Shown: positions 32,276 through 44,618 of the stretch, in pieces
Layout of the letters: every line of letters starts with the position of its first letter
How positions within the stretch are numbered: position 1 is the stretch's first letter
Source of the DNA: Tilletia caries
Taxonomy: Eukaryota > Basidiomycota > Exobasidiomycetes > Tilletiales > Tilletiaceae
Assembly: GCA_032718865.1 (NCBI GenBank)
Contig: JALUTQ010000007.1
Coordinates: 806,001-870,000 of the forward strand
DNA length: 64,000 bases
Reading direction: 5' to 3'
The notes under the pieces: model-generated
What the model saw: the letters and a program-made list of their open reading frames with translations, nothing else
What the model was told of the DNA's origin: nothing
The model's database searches: none
Position numbers and translations under genes: made by a program

Positions 32276-33621
32276 CGTGGGTGATGCGCTGATGCTTCTG
32301 GTTGTTGTCCACTTAAACGATGATGTCGACTTCTTGACTCGTGAAACTGATGCTGAGGAGGAGGAAAGAGAGAGAGGGGGAGGAGGTAGGGAAGGATTGG
32401 GTTCAAGGAAGAGGACGGAGGCAAGTTCAGTACTTATTACACTTAAGACAGGGGAGACTGCCATGAGCAGTTCCCACTTGAAGTTGAAGCATAGCCACAA
32501 TCAGCCTGCTTCAGCGCTTGAGCCTAGTAGTAGTCCCAAAAAGAGGTCAGCACGCGGTTGTGGTAGAAGCAGCATCAAGCGCATCAAGGACCAAGCAAGG
32601 ACCAAGGAGCGTCGCGAATCTCGTGATGGCGGCGATGGTGACTTTTTAGTGAGTAACATAGTGCATGCATCTGTATTAGTAGTAGCGTTCCCACGGACGC
32701 TAAACAGCCCCTGCGGCGCCTGCGGTTCACAGCCGCCGGGCCCGGCCCACGTGCGACGTTGGACCCTCGGCTGCGAGATGTGAGGATGAGATGGAGGAGC
32801 GTTCCGACGACCATGCGACTGAGATGTGGGCAACGCTGCAAGCATCAGGGCGACCTGGGAGGGATTCAGCGACGACTTAATCTCAGACGGCAGCGATCAG
32901 AAGGAGCGGGGGCGCTCGAACGCTTTGAGGCAGGCGCCGCCTTCGCAGAAGTTTATCCGAAACGAACGAAAGTCAACAATAATGACACGATCGAGGGAAG
33001 GTGGTGGGAGCGTGCGACGTGGGGAACATCGTTCGCAGCGAGGTACACGTCGTTCCTGATCGTCGATCGACCCTTCGTCTGCATCAGGCACAGGCCACAG
33101 CGTGGGGTTGGTGTTGGTCGGTCTCTGATCTACTCCCAAAGTCCCAAAGCAGACCTGAACGTCTGAACATCCAACTGAAAGCTGCCTTGCCTTTGCCCCT
33201 GCCAAGTCCAAATACAGACGCCATCATGCCGACCCGTATCCGAAGCATCACCAGGGCTGAGCGCTGAGGGCATCACCCATCCCGCCTGAAGTGGTGTCCG
33301 CGTCCTCGTTGCAGAGTGCGCCTCTGATGATGGTGTGGAACCGTGGATGTACCGAACTCATTCGGCGGCGTTTGGACGATTTCCTCAGCCAGCATCCCGA
33401 TTCCCGACCGATTCCCGCCTGGGCGCTGTCCTCTTACATACAAGGTCACATATGTACGGCATGCATGATTCCGCATCCCGCCCTGCACTGCGGCCTGCCT
33501 CACACCGCACACGCCAAGCTTTATGACGCACCGGATATCTGTCATGCGGAGATGAGATACACGTATGAGACGATGAGATTTCGGGCCGAGTAGTGTGAGT
33601 GTGGATCGACTCAGGCGTTGA
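32276..33621. other. gene-poor stretch
   Basis: Upstream region of the hypothetical gene and beyond. Overlapping open frames on both strands (32501-33270) lack splice signals and recognisable content. A tiny frame at 33225 (MPTRIRSITRAER) is not convincing as a gene. Confidence 0.35.
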
Positions 33622-34009
33622 GAGCAGTTTGCATATTGCTTCGGAATCGGAAATATATATTTTACGCCCGCCAACCTGAGTTTCATGGTTATTATCGTGA
33701 CTTCAGAGTCTCACAGCGTCTCTTGGACCACTTTCACGATGGCCTCGCCCACAAATCCTGCGCGACAGGACCTCTCACCTCGCGGAGCCAAGCCCACAGC
33801 AAGACCTCGCCCGTGCCCGACCGGCACAACGACAGAGTGCAGCCACTGATGCCTGAGGTATGATGTGAATCTGTGCCTTCGACGTGGTGAGTGCTGGCTG
33901 CTGCCGGTCATGGTACTTGAGAGTTTGAGACCCTCACAGACTTTTTGTGTCTCCTCGCGTTTTGCCCGCAAAATTAATTAATTCGCTCGAAGCAATATGC
34001 AAACTGCTC
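33622..34009. mobile_element. possible miniature inverted-repeat element
   Basis: A perfect 22-bp inverted repeat at 33622-33643 and 33988-34009 (starting GAGCAGTTTGCATATTGC). Weaker inverted similarity continues inward through AT-rich sequence to a TTT(T)ACGCCCGCC-like motif on both arms. The 388-bp unit is non-coding. No clear target duplication was found, so its class is unknown. Confidence 0.5.
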
Positions 34010-34711
34010 GAAAACATAACTGATACATCACGAGCACGGAGAGCGATGTCCCAACCTGGCCGCCGCTGAGCTCTGAGCGTTACATGAGCGCATGCTGGGC
34101 GATCAAAAAGGTACCGACCGGGCCCCGGCGGAGACTCAACTTGGGGTGGCAGCATCTGCATTTTGCCCTGGACGCTTGGACACCCAGCTGCCATGAAAGA
34201 CAAGAAAGGAAGTGGTAGCGAGCTGGGAGACCGCTCGAACTTGCTTAGTGCTTACGGATTACGCAGCATGCTGCCTACGCAGTCGTATGTACCACTGCGC
34301 CGCAGCGTGCCGTCAAACGCCATAGGTCAAGCTTTTGCCGCGGCGCTGCTGCCGCTGCTGCTTCCTGCTGTCTGCTGCCCAACCGGAACAGACCTGTGGC
34401 AGTGAGAAGACCGAGCCGCAGGATGCTGGGTGGCGGGCGAACAAGGAGCTTGAACGGGGCTCGCACGGGTGTTGACTACTGGTGAAGGAGATCCGGCGAG
34501 TCGATGATGACAAGGCTTTGCCCCAAGACCTCGCGTATCGGCCTACTGTCTGCTAATCTGCTAATTATTGCCAAATATTGACTATTGACTTCGGTTGTTC
34601 CTATTCGGGCAGTCGCAGACTCGCAGTTCCAACTCCACTTCCACTTCCACTTATTGCTGAAGCCGCTGAAGCCCAGAAGAGGTTCGTTCGATCCTTGCTC
34701 TTGTCGCTTCC
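34010..34711. other. intergenic upstream of the mucin-like gene
   Basis: About 700 bases with short repetitive runs (GCCGCTGCTGCTGCC-like near 34340-34370, CTTCCACTTCCACTTCCA near 34633-34650). No gene recognised; it includes the promoter of the next gene. Confidence 0.4.
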
Positions 34712-34719
34712 TATATAAA
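34712..34719 (+). promoter_or_regulatory. TATA box of the mucin-like membrane protein gene
   Basis: TATATAAA about 230 bp upstream of the chosen ATG at 34947, implying a 5' leader of about 200 nt that may contain an intron (acceptor-like tcacag near 34852). Confidence 0.5.
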
Positions 34720-34946
34720 GGCATACAAGGAAGGGAAGCGTTCGGTGAGAAATCCCTTCGTCAAATCTCCTCTTCCCACCAGCAACAGGGCCATCCACAC
34801 CGAAGTGATCGGCGGCTTCTACAGGATACCTCAGTACTAATCTCAATCACAGGTCCCAGCGACAACCAAGAGCAGTTGGTGCAGGCCACCTCTTTCTTAA
34901 CGAACTATCTTGCCTCTCACTTGGGAGAGAACCTAACAGCATTCCG

Positions 34947-36886
34947 ATGTCATACCCACGCGCAACGCCCGCCCCTCGGACAGGGGATATTGCAGTGGGC
35001 CTGCAGAACAGAGATCTGCTCGTGGACGTTGTTGACGGAGTCACCTCCATCTTCGACGGACTACTGACCGGTCTTGGCCTCACTGAGTCCACAAGGGTGA
35101 GTACCGTGACCTGCTGCCACCGATCTGTCGCATCTGTGCTGACGATTTCTCCGATGATATTTCAGTTTACCGTCATTGGGTCATCAACCATAGGTGAGTG
35201 ATATACAGGCCTCGATGGCAAACGTACACCACTGTGAAGGCACTAAGGTGCCCGAATCGTCGTTTAAAAATGTTACTGATCCCTGCCAGTGCCTACCGAC
35301 TCGACTTCAACCTCTTCCACGACATCTCAAACGACCTCTTCACGACCTGACGACGCTTCTACGTCAACGACTTCTTCTTCTTCTCCAACTTCTTCACCAC
35401 GTAAGTGTCCTGGGAGTCTGCCTTGCTTCAAGTACCTTCGATCTGACTCCAAGTGCTGACGCCCACAGGAACTACTTTCACATCAGCAGCAACTGAGACG
35501 ACGTCTACATCAGACGACAGCCCTTCCTCAACCTCGCAAGACGCAAGCCCCACTTCCACTTCAACAATTGCAACCGAGACCAGCACAACTGAAGAGTCTA
35601 CATCCACTCCAACGCCAACCAGCACAAGAACGAGCACACGCGACGAGCCGACCTCTACCAGGTCAAGATCGACCGAGACCATCACTGCTTTCACCACCAC
35701 ATCAAGTCTCAGTCTGTCCTTCTCCGGCACCCAGACCTTCACCCAAGTCGTCGTCGTCACCATTCCCGCAGGTGTACCCGCCACTCCGTTCCCCGACCAC
35801 AGTTCCTCATCTTCCAACAGCGGAAAGATCGGAGGCGTCGTTGGCGGCGTTGTCGGTGGTCTGGCCCTCCTGGCCTTCATTCTCGCTGCGCTCTTCACCT
35901 TCAAGCGGAGGAAGGACCGGACCGGAAAGGGTTGGTTCCTCTGCTTTGGCACCCGACCGGGAAGCCGTCGTCGTGGCTCTAAGGGCACCGGTTCGGACCC
36001 GGACACAACTTGGCCAACGTTCGACCCTACAGCAAACACCGGTAGTGCTGCGGCTGCGGGTGCGGGATTCGGCGCGACCCATCGTGATCCTTTCCGCAAC
36101 GAGCCGACGCTGCCAAATGTCGGAGACGACTTTGACGACGACATCGAGAATCCAAACATGACTGAATACAACCGGAACTCATATGGCGGTCCCTCACCCG
36201 CGGCCGCGGCAGGAGGAGGAGCATACTACGCTCGTTCACCCACTCAACAGAGTTTCTACCCGCAATCCTCGCTCCACTCTAACGGTAACATGGCGCCCGC
36301 CGGTAACACAGCACCGGGCATGTACCCAGACGACGCTGCGGCCCAAGCCGCGTACGCCTACAACGCTGCACGCGCCGCCTCGCCCGGCCCTAGTGGCGGC
36401 GCTGGAGCACTCAGTGCGCAGTCGCATGGCGCCGAGTCCTTTGGTAATGATTACTCGCACCTGGACCCGCCTGACGTCCGAGCTCAGCGAGGTGCAGAGG
36501 CTGCCGCTGCCGGTGGGGCTGCACACGTAGTACATGCTCGCATGTCGTCCCAGGCCTCAGCGGGCAACCCCTACGGTTTCAGTCCGTTCATGAGCACCAA
36601 TACTCAGCTGTTCGGTGCCACTGGGGACGCCAGCAATCGCTCAGCCACGCCACCCGTGCCCAGCACATCTGCCACTCCCCCGCCGCCATCGTACAACGCC
36701 ACTGCCGCTGGATCCGCAGCTCGCGCGCCCACGCCACCTGCCACTCGTCTGCCCGTCGTGATGGACGACGATGGACTGGATGTGGCTGCAGCGGAACGGG
36801 CTGTGCCAGGCTCGGCTGGGGCTAATCGGTTGCAGCTACTCAATCCGGACGACGGCTCGACCATCGCTCATCACGGTCAGATTTGA
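34947..36886 (+). CDS. Ser/Thr-rich single-pass membrane protein with long cytoplasmic tail
   Basis: Four exons, join(34947..35096,35166..35193,35290..35400,35469..36886), 1707 nt, 568 aa. The N-terminal ~60 residues (DLLVDVVDGVTSIFDGLLTG) precede about 150 residues of Ser/Thr, likely O-glycosylated. One transmembrane helix follows (GGVVGGVVGGLALLAFILAA) with a basic stop-transfer KRRKDR. The ~330-residue tail is Ala/Gly/Pro-rich. The layout resembles fungal cell-surface sensors (Mid2/Wsc-like) or mucin-like receptors, but there is no WSC domain or Cys-rich head. No classic signal peptide is visible at this ATG, so an upstream exon may be missing. Function unknown. Confidence 0.75.
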
Positions 36887-37306
36887 AAGCCCACCCCGTC
36901 TACCTACCTACCTAGCATCTGACGAGCCGTTTCACCTGTTGTGGGCATGAAACAAATGGGAGTGCGTCCAGGAGTATCTAGGCTCGACCAGCCGAACCCT
37001 ACTCCCATCTTCGGACGTCCTCCTTTCCCTCATTCTTTCTCCACGGTACATACACACTGGACATCCTTCGCCTTCGCAACAATTTCCCCCCCCTTATCAC
37101 CCCAATCCAAACTGCTGTATTTTCCTGGAAACCCAAGAAGTCAAATAGTCTCAACTCATTGAGCACCAACTCGTAGTGTGCGCTCTGCTTGGAGATTGGG
37201 GAAGGACTTTACTGGGTTCCGCTTTTGGATGCAAGTCTCTGGGGACCATCGAGCCATCCTTGGTAAGTTGGCTCCATTCGGCAGTTCGGGATTCGGTTTC
37301 GTTCAA
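36887..37306. other. intergenic, convergent gene ends
   Basis: 3' flanks of the mucin-like gene (+) and BZZ1 (-). Contains short TACC repeats right after the stop (36901-36914). No gene recognised. Confidence 0.4.
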
Positions 37307-39857
37307 TTACAGTCTCTCGACGTACGAGGACGGGAAGATGCCTCTCCGCCCATCGTCCAAGATGCCCTCGCACCAACCCTCCGCGTATCCAAACCCATTC
37401 GGCGTCAAGTGAACGATATCCCCCGCCCGAAGCGAGAGCTCGTCAGCCGTCGTACCACCTGCAAAGTCGTACAAGGCGCGAACCCGCTCTCCGCTGCCGC
37501 CGGCGACCGAAGCGGCCAAGCTCGGTGCAGCTGCACTTCTTCCCTTCAACGTACCCCCGCTCCCGGCGATCCCTGTGCCTCCTTCGATCGCGTCCCCGTC
37601 CAACTCGCCCAGATTGGGCTGTTCCTCCTCCTCCTCCCCTCCCTTACCCGCGCCTCCGTCTTCATCATCGTCGTCCCCAGGCGCGACAAACTCGATATAC
37701 GTCGTCGGCACGAGACCCTGCTCGACCCCCGCCCCCGAGGACTTGACTTTCGTCCATCCACTCCCGTCCTCGTCCTCCTCAAGCACATCGACCACCTGGC
37801 CCTCCCGCACGCTCGTCTCGAACGGACTCGTGGCGTCGAAGCTGTACAGGACCCGGGCACGGAGTGGGAATCCCGCCAGGTTCGGCGGGCCAAAGGCGTT
37901 CGTCATCGTCATTCGTGAAAGACCGCCGCGCGTCGTTGCCGAGTTCAGGGTCAACATCGAGCTTGTCGTTGCTGTGGAGTATACGGAGCTGGCGCGGGAA
38001 ATAGTGGTCGCGCCGCTTCCTAGACCGGAAGCTCCAGCGAGACTGGAGGGTGCTTGCTTGCAATTCGCCGGCACCTATTCGGGCAAGAAAGTATAAAGCC
38101 TCTTTGATCAATAAAACGAAAAGCAGCCTGCTGTCATCGAATCTGCAGTCTCTCACCTTGATCTCGCACTTTATATGCGCCGTGTAACCACAAGGCTTGC
38201 ACACAGCTCCCTGCTTGGAGAGGCCCCAAATCGTGCCCGCGCACAGGTTGCACGTCGTAGGCACGGCGAATGACTGATGTTTGAACCGATGTGGGCGCGC
38301 CTCGCCTTCGTCATCGCCAATGGCGCGGGTGATCTCGGCCACCTCGGCCTCGAGCAACGTCTTGTTGGTGTCCAACGTCGAGAACTGTCTTCGAGACTCG
38401 ACCAGATTCTGGTGCGCCCGTAAGGATATCAGAGATACTTCGTCAGTACCAGCGCCTTTTAGAAACAGCATGTAAGAATCTGATCCAGGTCACAGATACT
38501 TACGTCAATCACATCGTCCACACTTCCCAGATTCTCGTTGCCCTGGTAGGCATCGCACAGCTCTTCCAACCCTGCCAACTCCCGCCGTTTGCTCTCGATC
38601 GTGTTTGTCACGTCGGCAATCTTCTTACGATCTCGAAGAAGCACGTTCTGAAGCACCGTCTTTGGCGATCCGTTCGTCGTCATGTCTGGCGTGTCGAAGA
38701 AGCCTTGGCAGGGCTCAAAGGCCCAGTCGCTGGGCTCTACGAAGCGGCGATGGTTATATTCGATGAAAAGGGCGTGGTCTTCGGCGCTTTTGACGGAGGC
38801 CGCTTTGTCAATGACCTGGCTGAGCTGGGTCTGAATGCTTTCGGTAAGCTGGCGAAGATTTGTGAGGCTTTTGATGAGGATCGAGGTGACTCGCGATGTG
38901 TTGATCGACCATAATCTTTGCAATGACTGGGGCAGAGCGTTTCTTCAGCATATAACGCATTTTTGTGGGCAGCATCCGGAGCACGCGTTCCTGTTAACTC
39001 ACATCCTGTGCTGCGGGCAGGTCTTGACGGTAGAATTTGGTTTTGCCCGCATTGGCCTTGGCAATGGCGATGATGTATGCGTTCTTCCCGTTCCACATAT
39101 CCACCTCCGCTTGCTCAAACTGCTTGGCTGCCCTATCCGCATGTCTGTCATCGGCCGCCGCTTTCTCCCGCTTTTGCCGCGCCGACTCCACTTCGGAGCA
39201 GAGCTCGTCATATCTGGCCTTGGCCTTGAGACGCGCCGCATACACGTCGTCGCGTTCGGCGATCAGTTGTTGGGCAAACTGACTCTGTCGCTTCCGGTTC
39301 TCTTCCTTTCTCCGCGCCGATGTGCTGAGGTCGGTGCTGAAGGTCATCAGGCTGTCCGCTGCCTGAGCGTGATGTTGGGCGATTTGCTCGGTGCCTGTGA
39401 AGAGGGTGCTGAGGAATGTGTGCAGGGAACTGTAGCGCGCAGCACCCCAGAACCAGATTGGAAGAGATCAGCACTAGGCGTATCTGACGCATTTGTCAGC
39501 TGGAATCTATCGAGCATTTGACCTGACGTACCTCCTCCGCACGGCATCAGGGCTCCAAGCCTTGCTGGGATCAGGACCGGCAATGCTCTCTGCGATCCGC
39601 TTCTCTTTCGCAGCGCGAGCCTTCTTGACGAGCGCCTGCAGCTTTTGAGCATATTCGCGCTCGAGCGCACTGCGTTCGGTGAGGAAGACGGCGGCCAGAT
39701 CCTGTGCGATGGCAATGTTGGCCCCGACCGCGGCTGCGATGGGAGCGAATTGATCCTGGCAGTGACAGATTTGACGACGAGTTCAGCACTTCGGCCGGAA
39801 GCTGAGCAAGTTTTTGGACAAGACGACACTCACTGGCAATGCGCTTCCGAACGACAT
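37307..39857 (-). CDS. BZZ1: F-BAR/C1/SH3 protein Bzz1
   Basis: Six exons, complement(join(37307..38074,38157..38408,38504..38926,39003..39429,39532..39755,39834..39857)), 2118 nt, 705 aa. It starts MSFGSALPDQFAPIA. The F-BAR domain occupies about residues 1-280 (FLTERSALEREYAQKLQALV, YDELCSEVESARQKREKA, EVDMWNGKNAYIIAIAKAN). A second helical region follows, then a C1 zinc finger (HRFKHQSFAVPTTCNLCAGT ... CKPCGYTAHIKCE, about 395-448). Two SH3 domains come last (ARVLYSFDA...LVPTTYIEFV, about 522-578; VRALYDFAG...IFPSSYVERL, about 646-705). This domain order is that of fungal Bzz1. Family role: it binds curved plasma membrane and activates Las17/WASP-driven actin assembly at endocytic sites. 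The first exon is only 24 nt. It is head-to-head with mitochondrial uL13. Confidence 0.95.
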
Positions 39858-40371
39858 CCTTCCTTTCTGCGCAACGCTGTTCTGCTTGGTGCCGGGAGTC
39901 GTCTGCGTGGGTGTCGATGTTGTGCGAGTAGGTCAGGGGCCACTGCTCGGCCAAATCCTTGCAGCGCTGTATGCTGTTTTATCGTATGTAATTGGATATC
40001 GAGGTCGACCGGCAGCGGGAAGCGCGGAATTCTCTTCTTTCTCCCTGCAGCGCCGCTCGAGGTGAAGAGACGCGGACAGCAGCAGCAGCAACAGCAGCTA
40101 CAGCTATAACCAGAACAGCAGCAGCAGCAGCAGCGGGGCGGCGCCGAAGGTGAGCTGTCCAGAAAGGAGGCTCGGGCGTCATGGTGGCTCGGATATCGCG
40201 GCAAGCAGTGGAGCAGAGCGTGGGAAACAAGTGGAGGTCACCCTCTCGTCCGTCTTCCTGCCCGCTTGGCTTGATGGCGAGGACGGGCTGCATCTCGACA
40301 CCGCCAGAGACATACACACGCTTGGCCTCGGCTTTCTTCATAGGAGACGGCGCATAACTTGGGATTGGAAG
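39858..40371. promoter_or_regulatory. shared divergent promoter of BZZ1 and mitochondrial uL13
   Basis: A 514-bp gap between two start codons on opposite strands, containing a CAG/GCA trinucleotide tract. No TATA box recognised. Confidence 0.45.
40079..40137 (+). repeat. interrupted (GCA)n/(CAG)n microsatellite
   Basis: Two CAG-type runs separated by a TACAGCTATAACCAGAA segment. It lies in the divergent promoter rather than in a coding exon. Confidence 0.85.
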
Positions 40372-41041
40372 ATGTCGCAGGTAGTTGGAAACGTGAGTTC
40401 TGCCTCTGGACAGCCAGATTCGAGCATGAGTGACGACTGACTCTTTCCTCTGCTTCTACACAGACCGCACTCGCGTTCACGCGCGTATGGCACCACGTCA
40501 GCGCAAAGGACCGCGTTCTCGGCGCGCTCGCGGTCAACATCGCAACGACCCTCATGGGCAAGCACAAGCCCACATACGATGCCTCTGTGGACAACGGTGA
40601 CTACGTCGTCGTAACGAATGCGCGCCAGGTTGTCGTAACAGGAAAGAAGGCGGACCAGATCGTATACAGACATCACACGATGTACCCCGGTGGCCTCAAG
40701 GAGCGGACATACAAGGAGATGATGAAGAAGAAGCCTGACGAGGTGAGTATGATTTGTGGCTGTACGCTCTCGTATTGCACTTTGATCTTGAGGTTGACCT
40801 CCTTCTCCACACCCTTCCGTATTCCCTGTAGATCATTCGGAAAGCGGTCTCAGGAATGCTGCCCAAGAACAAGCTCCGCGAACGGAGACTGGACCGGCTC
40901 AAGATCTTCCCCGATGAGGAGCATCCCTACAAGTCAAAGTGAGTAATACTAGAAGACATGATTACTTGCCGTTGTACTCCTGCAACACTTGCTGACAGTG
41001 ATACTCTCCACTCAAACCGCGTCTTTTCCTCAGCATTCTAA
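40372..41041 (+). CDS. mitochondrial large-subunit ribosomal protein uL13m
   Basis: Four exons, join(40372..40392,40464..40742,40832..40938,40999..41041), 450 nt, 149 aa. It begins [20 protein letters not shown]. The uL13 family features are visible: [56 protein letters not shown] and the C-terminal [22 protein letters not shown]. This is the bacterial-type L13 (yeast mitochondrial MRPL23), not the cytosolic uL13. It is a structural component of the mitochondrial 54S subunit. The length is close to bacterial L13. No long targeting presequence is visible, as in several mitochondrial L13 proteins. Confidence 0.95.
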
Positions 41042-41427
41042 CACGGTATGATCTCGGGCACGTCTTGCCGTCCAACGAGCCTTCCCAAACACAATAGTGC
41101 CTTTCCCTCCCTTGTAATCTCACTTCGCATTTTTGCACTGCACACATTCCGTCCTTGGACCGGTCCTACCACAGAGCAGCTATGTCGAGTCAGTATACGA
41201 ATGAGGCGCTACGAATGTATATGTTACACACACGGAAGTTGCCGCGTTCAAGCTGAGCAAAAGTTGCATGCATGTATCACGCTGCGCTCATCGGTCATGA
41301 GCTTCATGTTCCTCGACGACCACCATTTGTGATATTGTAGTATCTGACGCGGCGCTGCGTTTCTGCCACGACCACGTCCCAATCGGCGCTGTGGCGAAGT
41401 CCGGGACTGACGCGTGACGGCCTGGCG
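41042..41427. other. intergenic between uL13m and alpha-arrestin
   Basis: About 390 bases in head-to-tail arrangement, presumably the uL13m 3' UTR and the arrestin promoter. No distinct element recognised. Confidence 0.4.
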
Positions 41428-44375
41428 ATGTCGTTCCATGCGGCCTCCCCAGATGGTCCGAGCCAAAGCATGAGCAGCAGCATCAGCAGCAACCTGGACA
41501 CGCTCGCCTCGCCGCCAGTCTACACAGAAGCAGAAGAATCGACGGCAGCTGCGCTACAACTCGACGGCGACTCCGTCCCTGCGGCGGCCGCCAGTGCGCA
41601 GACAGGTGCAGGAGCCGAGGGAAACCAGGCGCCATCATACCAGATATCAGCTCAAGGCGGCGACACAAGCGTGCTCGGTGGACCTCCCCCTCCCCTCAGC
41701 GCAGTCCGTGCGGACCCAAGGCAGCAGGATGACCTCTTCTTCGATATCGCACCCGGCAGCGATGCCACTTCCTTCCAGGTCGGCTATCTCGGCTTGGACG
41801 GCTTCCAAGCGTGGATCAAAGGCGACGTTCTCCTCAAGCTCGGAAACTCGTCGCTGCGCACGCAGTCCAACTTCTACAAGGCGTATGTTCTTTGGCTCTG
41901 GCTTGCTCTGCGCATGAATGCAGCCCTGAACTTTGACCCTTTCTACTTCTCATCAGTGTCATCGAACTCCGCGCCGTCGAGAGCATTGAGTCAGGCGATC
42001 AGGCGACGTCGCAGTCATGCCAGGACGACGTGCCGAAGGAGGTCGAGCTCTTCTACTCCAGCAGCACGCTATGGGACGCAACCGCGGCAACGAGCTCTAC
42101 AGCACCGCCGGCCGAGCTGCCCACCACCATGCCTTTCTCCTTCCCGCTTACCCAAGACCTGCCTCACTGCGTTCACTTGCCGAAAAGTCGACTTGCATAT
42201 ACCCTGCGCGCCACGCTTCATTCCAGTGACACGCAAAACACACCAAGCTTGATCAAAGTCGTGCCGGTCCACCTCACCCGCTACTCCACGCCAGGTCCAT
42301 TAGCCGACGCAGTGCTGTCTCTGGACGCATACAGAGGCTCAGCGGGCTCATTCGGTCTTGATCCGCATACATGGAAGACCTCAACTCCGACGGAGATGTA
42401 TGTTCAACTGGAGCGAACTCTCTTCCGCCGCTCGGAGCCCATGGGCTTCCGTATCTTGATCCCAGCTCTGCCAGACCGGCGCTTGATGACCGAGAAGAGC
42501 TTGAGCTTGCGAGCCGTCGAAGCCGACCTGGTTCGGATCATCACAGTCCTCTCGCCCTCGAAGCCGCCTCCTGATCGTGCACAGAACACGAAGGACAAAG
42601 GGAAACTTTCCGAAGCCACTGAGGTTGCATCTCGCTCCCGCCATGCGACCGAAGAGGACGAGGGCGAACGCGTACCAAGCTACACAGACTCCATGGACAC
42701 TGTGAGGGGCCAAGCTACACATGAAGAGGATACCCAGCCAGGCCCATCGACTCAGGCTTCTTCGATACCTCACGACGCTGACTTATCCAGCACCGTGGAA
42801 AGACATCCAAACCGATACGAGACCCTGCTAGCACATAGTGGCAAGCTCTGTCGCTTCTCCACCCACCGTGCGGTCAATTTGCGCCTAACTTTGCACCCGC
42901 CATTCTCGGCGCCTAACATGCCCCACCCGCACCCGGATCACGATGCTTTTGCGGTGGCAGCACGCTCAGCGAGCATGTATGTCCGCCCGGGATCGGCACG
43001 AGACAGCACAAGAGGGACAACGGCCACGGGGAGCGGTACAGTACACCTCCGGAGCGCCGAAAGCGATCAGGAACAGACGGGCGCTCAGGGATTGGAAACG
43101 GCTGTTCCAGGTAGTCTCGCGGGTGGCAGTGGATGTGAGAGTATCACTCAGGAAACCTTGCTGCATCGAGTCCGATTTGAGGTGCGAGTGCGGATCGCGC
43201 TGGATGGCGGGCCGGCTGGTCGGAGGGATGTGCGCTTTGTCAGGGAAGTTCGCATCCTGCCTGGCGCAGCCGGAGAGGCCGTTTCGGACCGTTCAACCGA
43301 GGCGGGCCCATCTAGTCTCGCGCAACATCCGGAGCTCGATGCACGCGAGGATCCACCCAGCAGAAATCCGGAGAAAATGGCCGACAACACCTCCTCGTCA
43401 TCTGGAAAACAAGCGATTCAGGATGGAGTTTTCGCCAACTTTAACGACGATGAGGAGTATGACGGGTATGAAGACGTTCTGCAGGATGTTGAAGACGACG
43501 ACCCGCCTCCAGGGGCGGATGACGTGGGCGACGAGTCGATCTGTACGGTCGGCTCACTTTCGTACCTTGCCGTAGCATCTTCCTCAACAAGCGAGGAGGC
43601 TTCGGCTTCACATGCTCGTGCGGCCTCAGCATATGCAGAACACCCATATGCAGTCACACGATCCCCAGAGGGCGAAGAAACAGGACCCCCGCCCACATTG
43701 CAGCAGTCACAGCACGACCTACAGTTGGAGGAAGTCGAGGTCGAAGGTGTCGGCTTTGCAGTACCGAGGCGAACACTTGTAGATCACAACGAGGACGCGC
43801 CTGGATTTTACGACACGTTCCCACCACCCATCACTCCTTCCGAGTCCGAAACGTTCCACTTTGAATCGATCCATGCCCAACACAACAGGGATCCTCCACC
43901 ACCGCCTTCACCGCCGCTTGTGTCTTCCGCAGAACCAGACCATGCCGACTTCCCTCCTCCGCCAATGATTTCAGACGCATCTGTAGACGGCGACCCGCCG
44001 AGGTCGATCCATCGTCAGGACGAAGGCGAGCGAGCGACTGGACAGGCGCATGAGCCACCGCCGTATCTTGCAGATGATTCAAGGGGGGACCGACCGCCTT
44101 CATTCCATGCCCAAGTTGCGGGAATTCTTCCCGATGTTTCCTCAGCACTGTCGCAAGATTCGCCACCGGGTATCGATGAGGCGCGCTCGGGCCCGTATCC
44201 AACAGGCCCGCAGGGCGCCCGCTCCCCTGTGGTTACTTCGCATCGACCTCTGTCCCACGGACATGGTGATCGTAACGAGCTGCCGGCAGCACTGCCGCCT
44301 GCCTACGCTCAACCGCCACCTTTGACCGTCCAGTTATCCCACCCGCCGGGTCCGCCAAGTTACTCCGTTCGCTGA
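41428..44375 (+). CDS. alpha-arrestin (ART-type ubiquitin ligase adaptor)
   Basis: Two exons, join(41428..41882,41957..44375), 2874 nt, 957 aa. After a disordered N-terminus, the arrestin N-fold is visible (FQVGYLGLDGFQAWIKGDVL, NFYKAVIELRAVES, PFSFPLTQDLPHCVHLP, RLAYTLRATLHS, IKVVPVHLTRYSTPGP). A second fold runs to about residue 560 with insertions (VERHPNRYETLLAHSGKLCR, VRIALDGGPAGRRDVRFVRE). The long C-terminal tail is acidic and Pro-rich. Four PPxY motifs are present: PPVY near residue 30, and PPPY, PPAY and PPSY in the tail. Family knowledge: PPxY motifs recruit the WW domains of the Rsp5/Nedd4 ligase so that arrestins direct ubiquitination and endocytosis of plasma-membrane transporters. 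Its cargo cannot be told from sequence. Confidence 0.88.
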
Positions 44376-44618
44376 ATGCTGATGATTTTCTTCGTAACAT
44401 ACGCGACTCCCAATTCATACATTGCACATTACAGGCGCGAATATGGGACAGATATTCGATTGTCCTTGGTGTCAGTAAGTATACAATGTTTCCATGCGGA
44501 TTTGCGGCAGTGCTGTGGGTGCACATAGGTTGATATGTACAAAAGCAGGAGCGGGTGCAGAAAAGTTGCGAGGAGAAGTGTGCCGGTGATGCCATGACGA
44601 GATTAAGAGACTTCTGCG
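44376..44618. other. short convergent intergenic region
   Basis: 3' flanks of the alpha-arrestin (+) and the Tvp38-type gene (-). Nothing else seen. Confidence 0.4.

Noticed and set aside
39830..40341. Ala-rich open frames upstream of BZZ1 (minus strand)
   Set aside because: They are translations of the CAG microsatellite in the divergent promoter, and BZZ1 has a good start at 39857.
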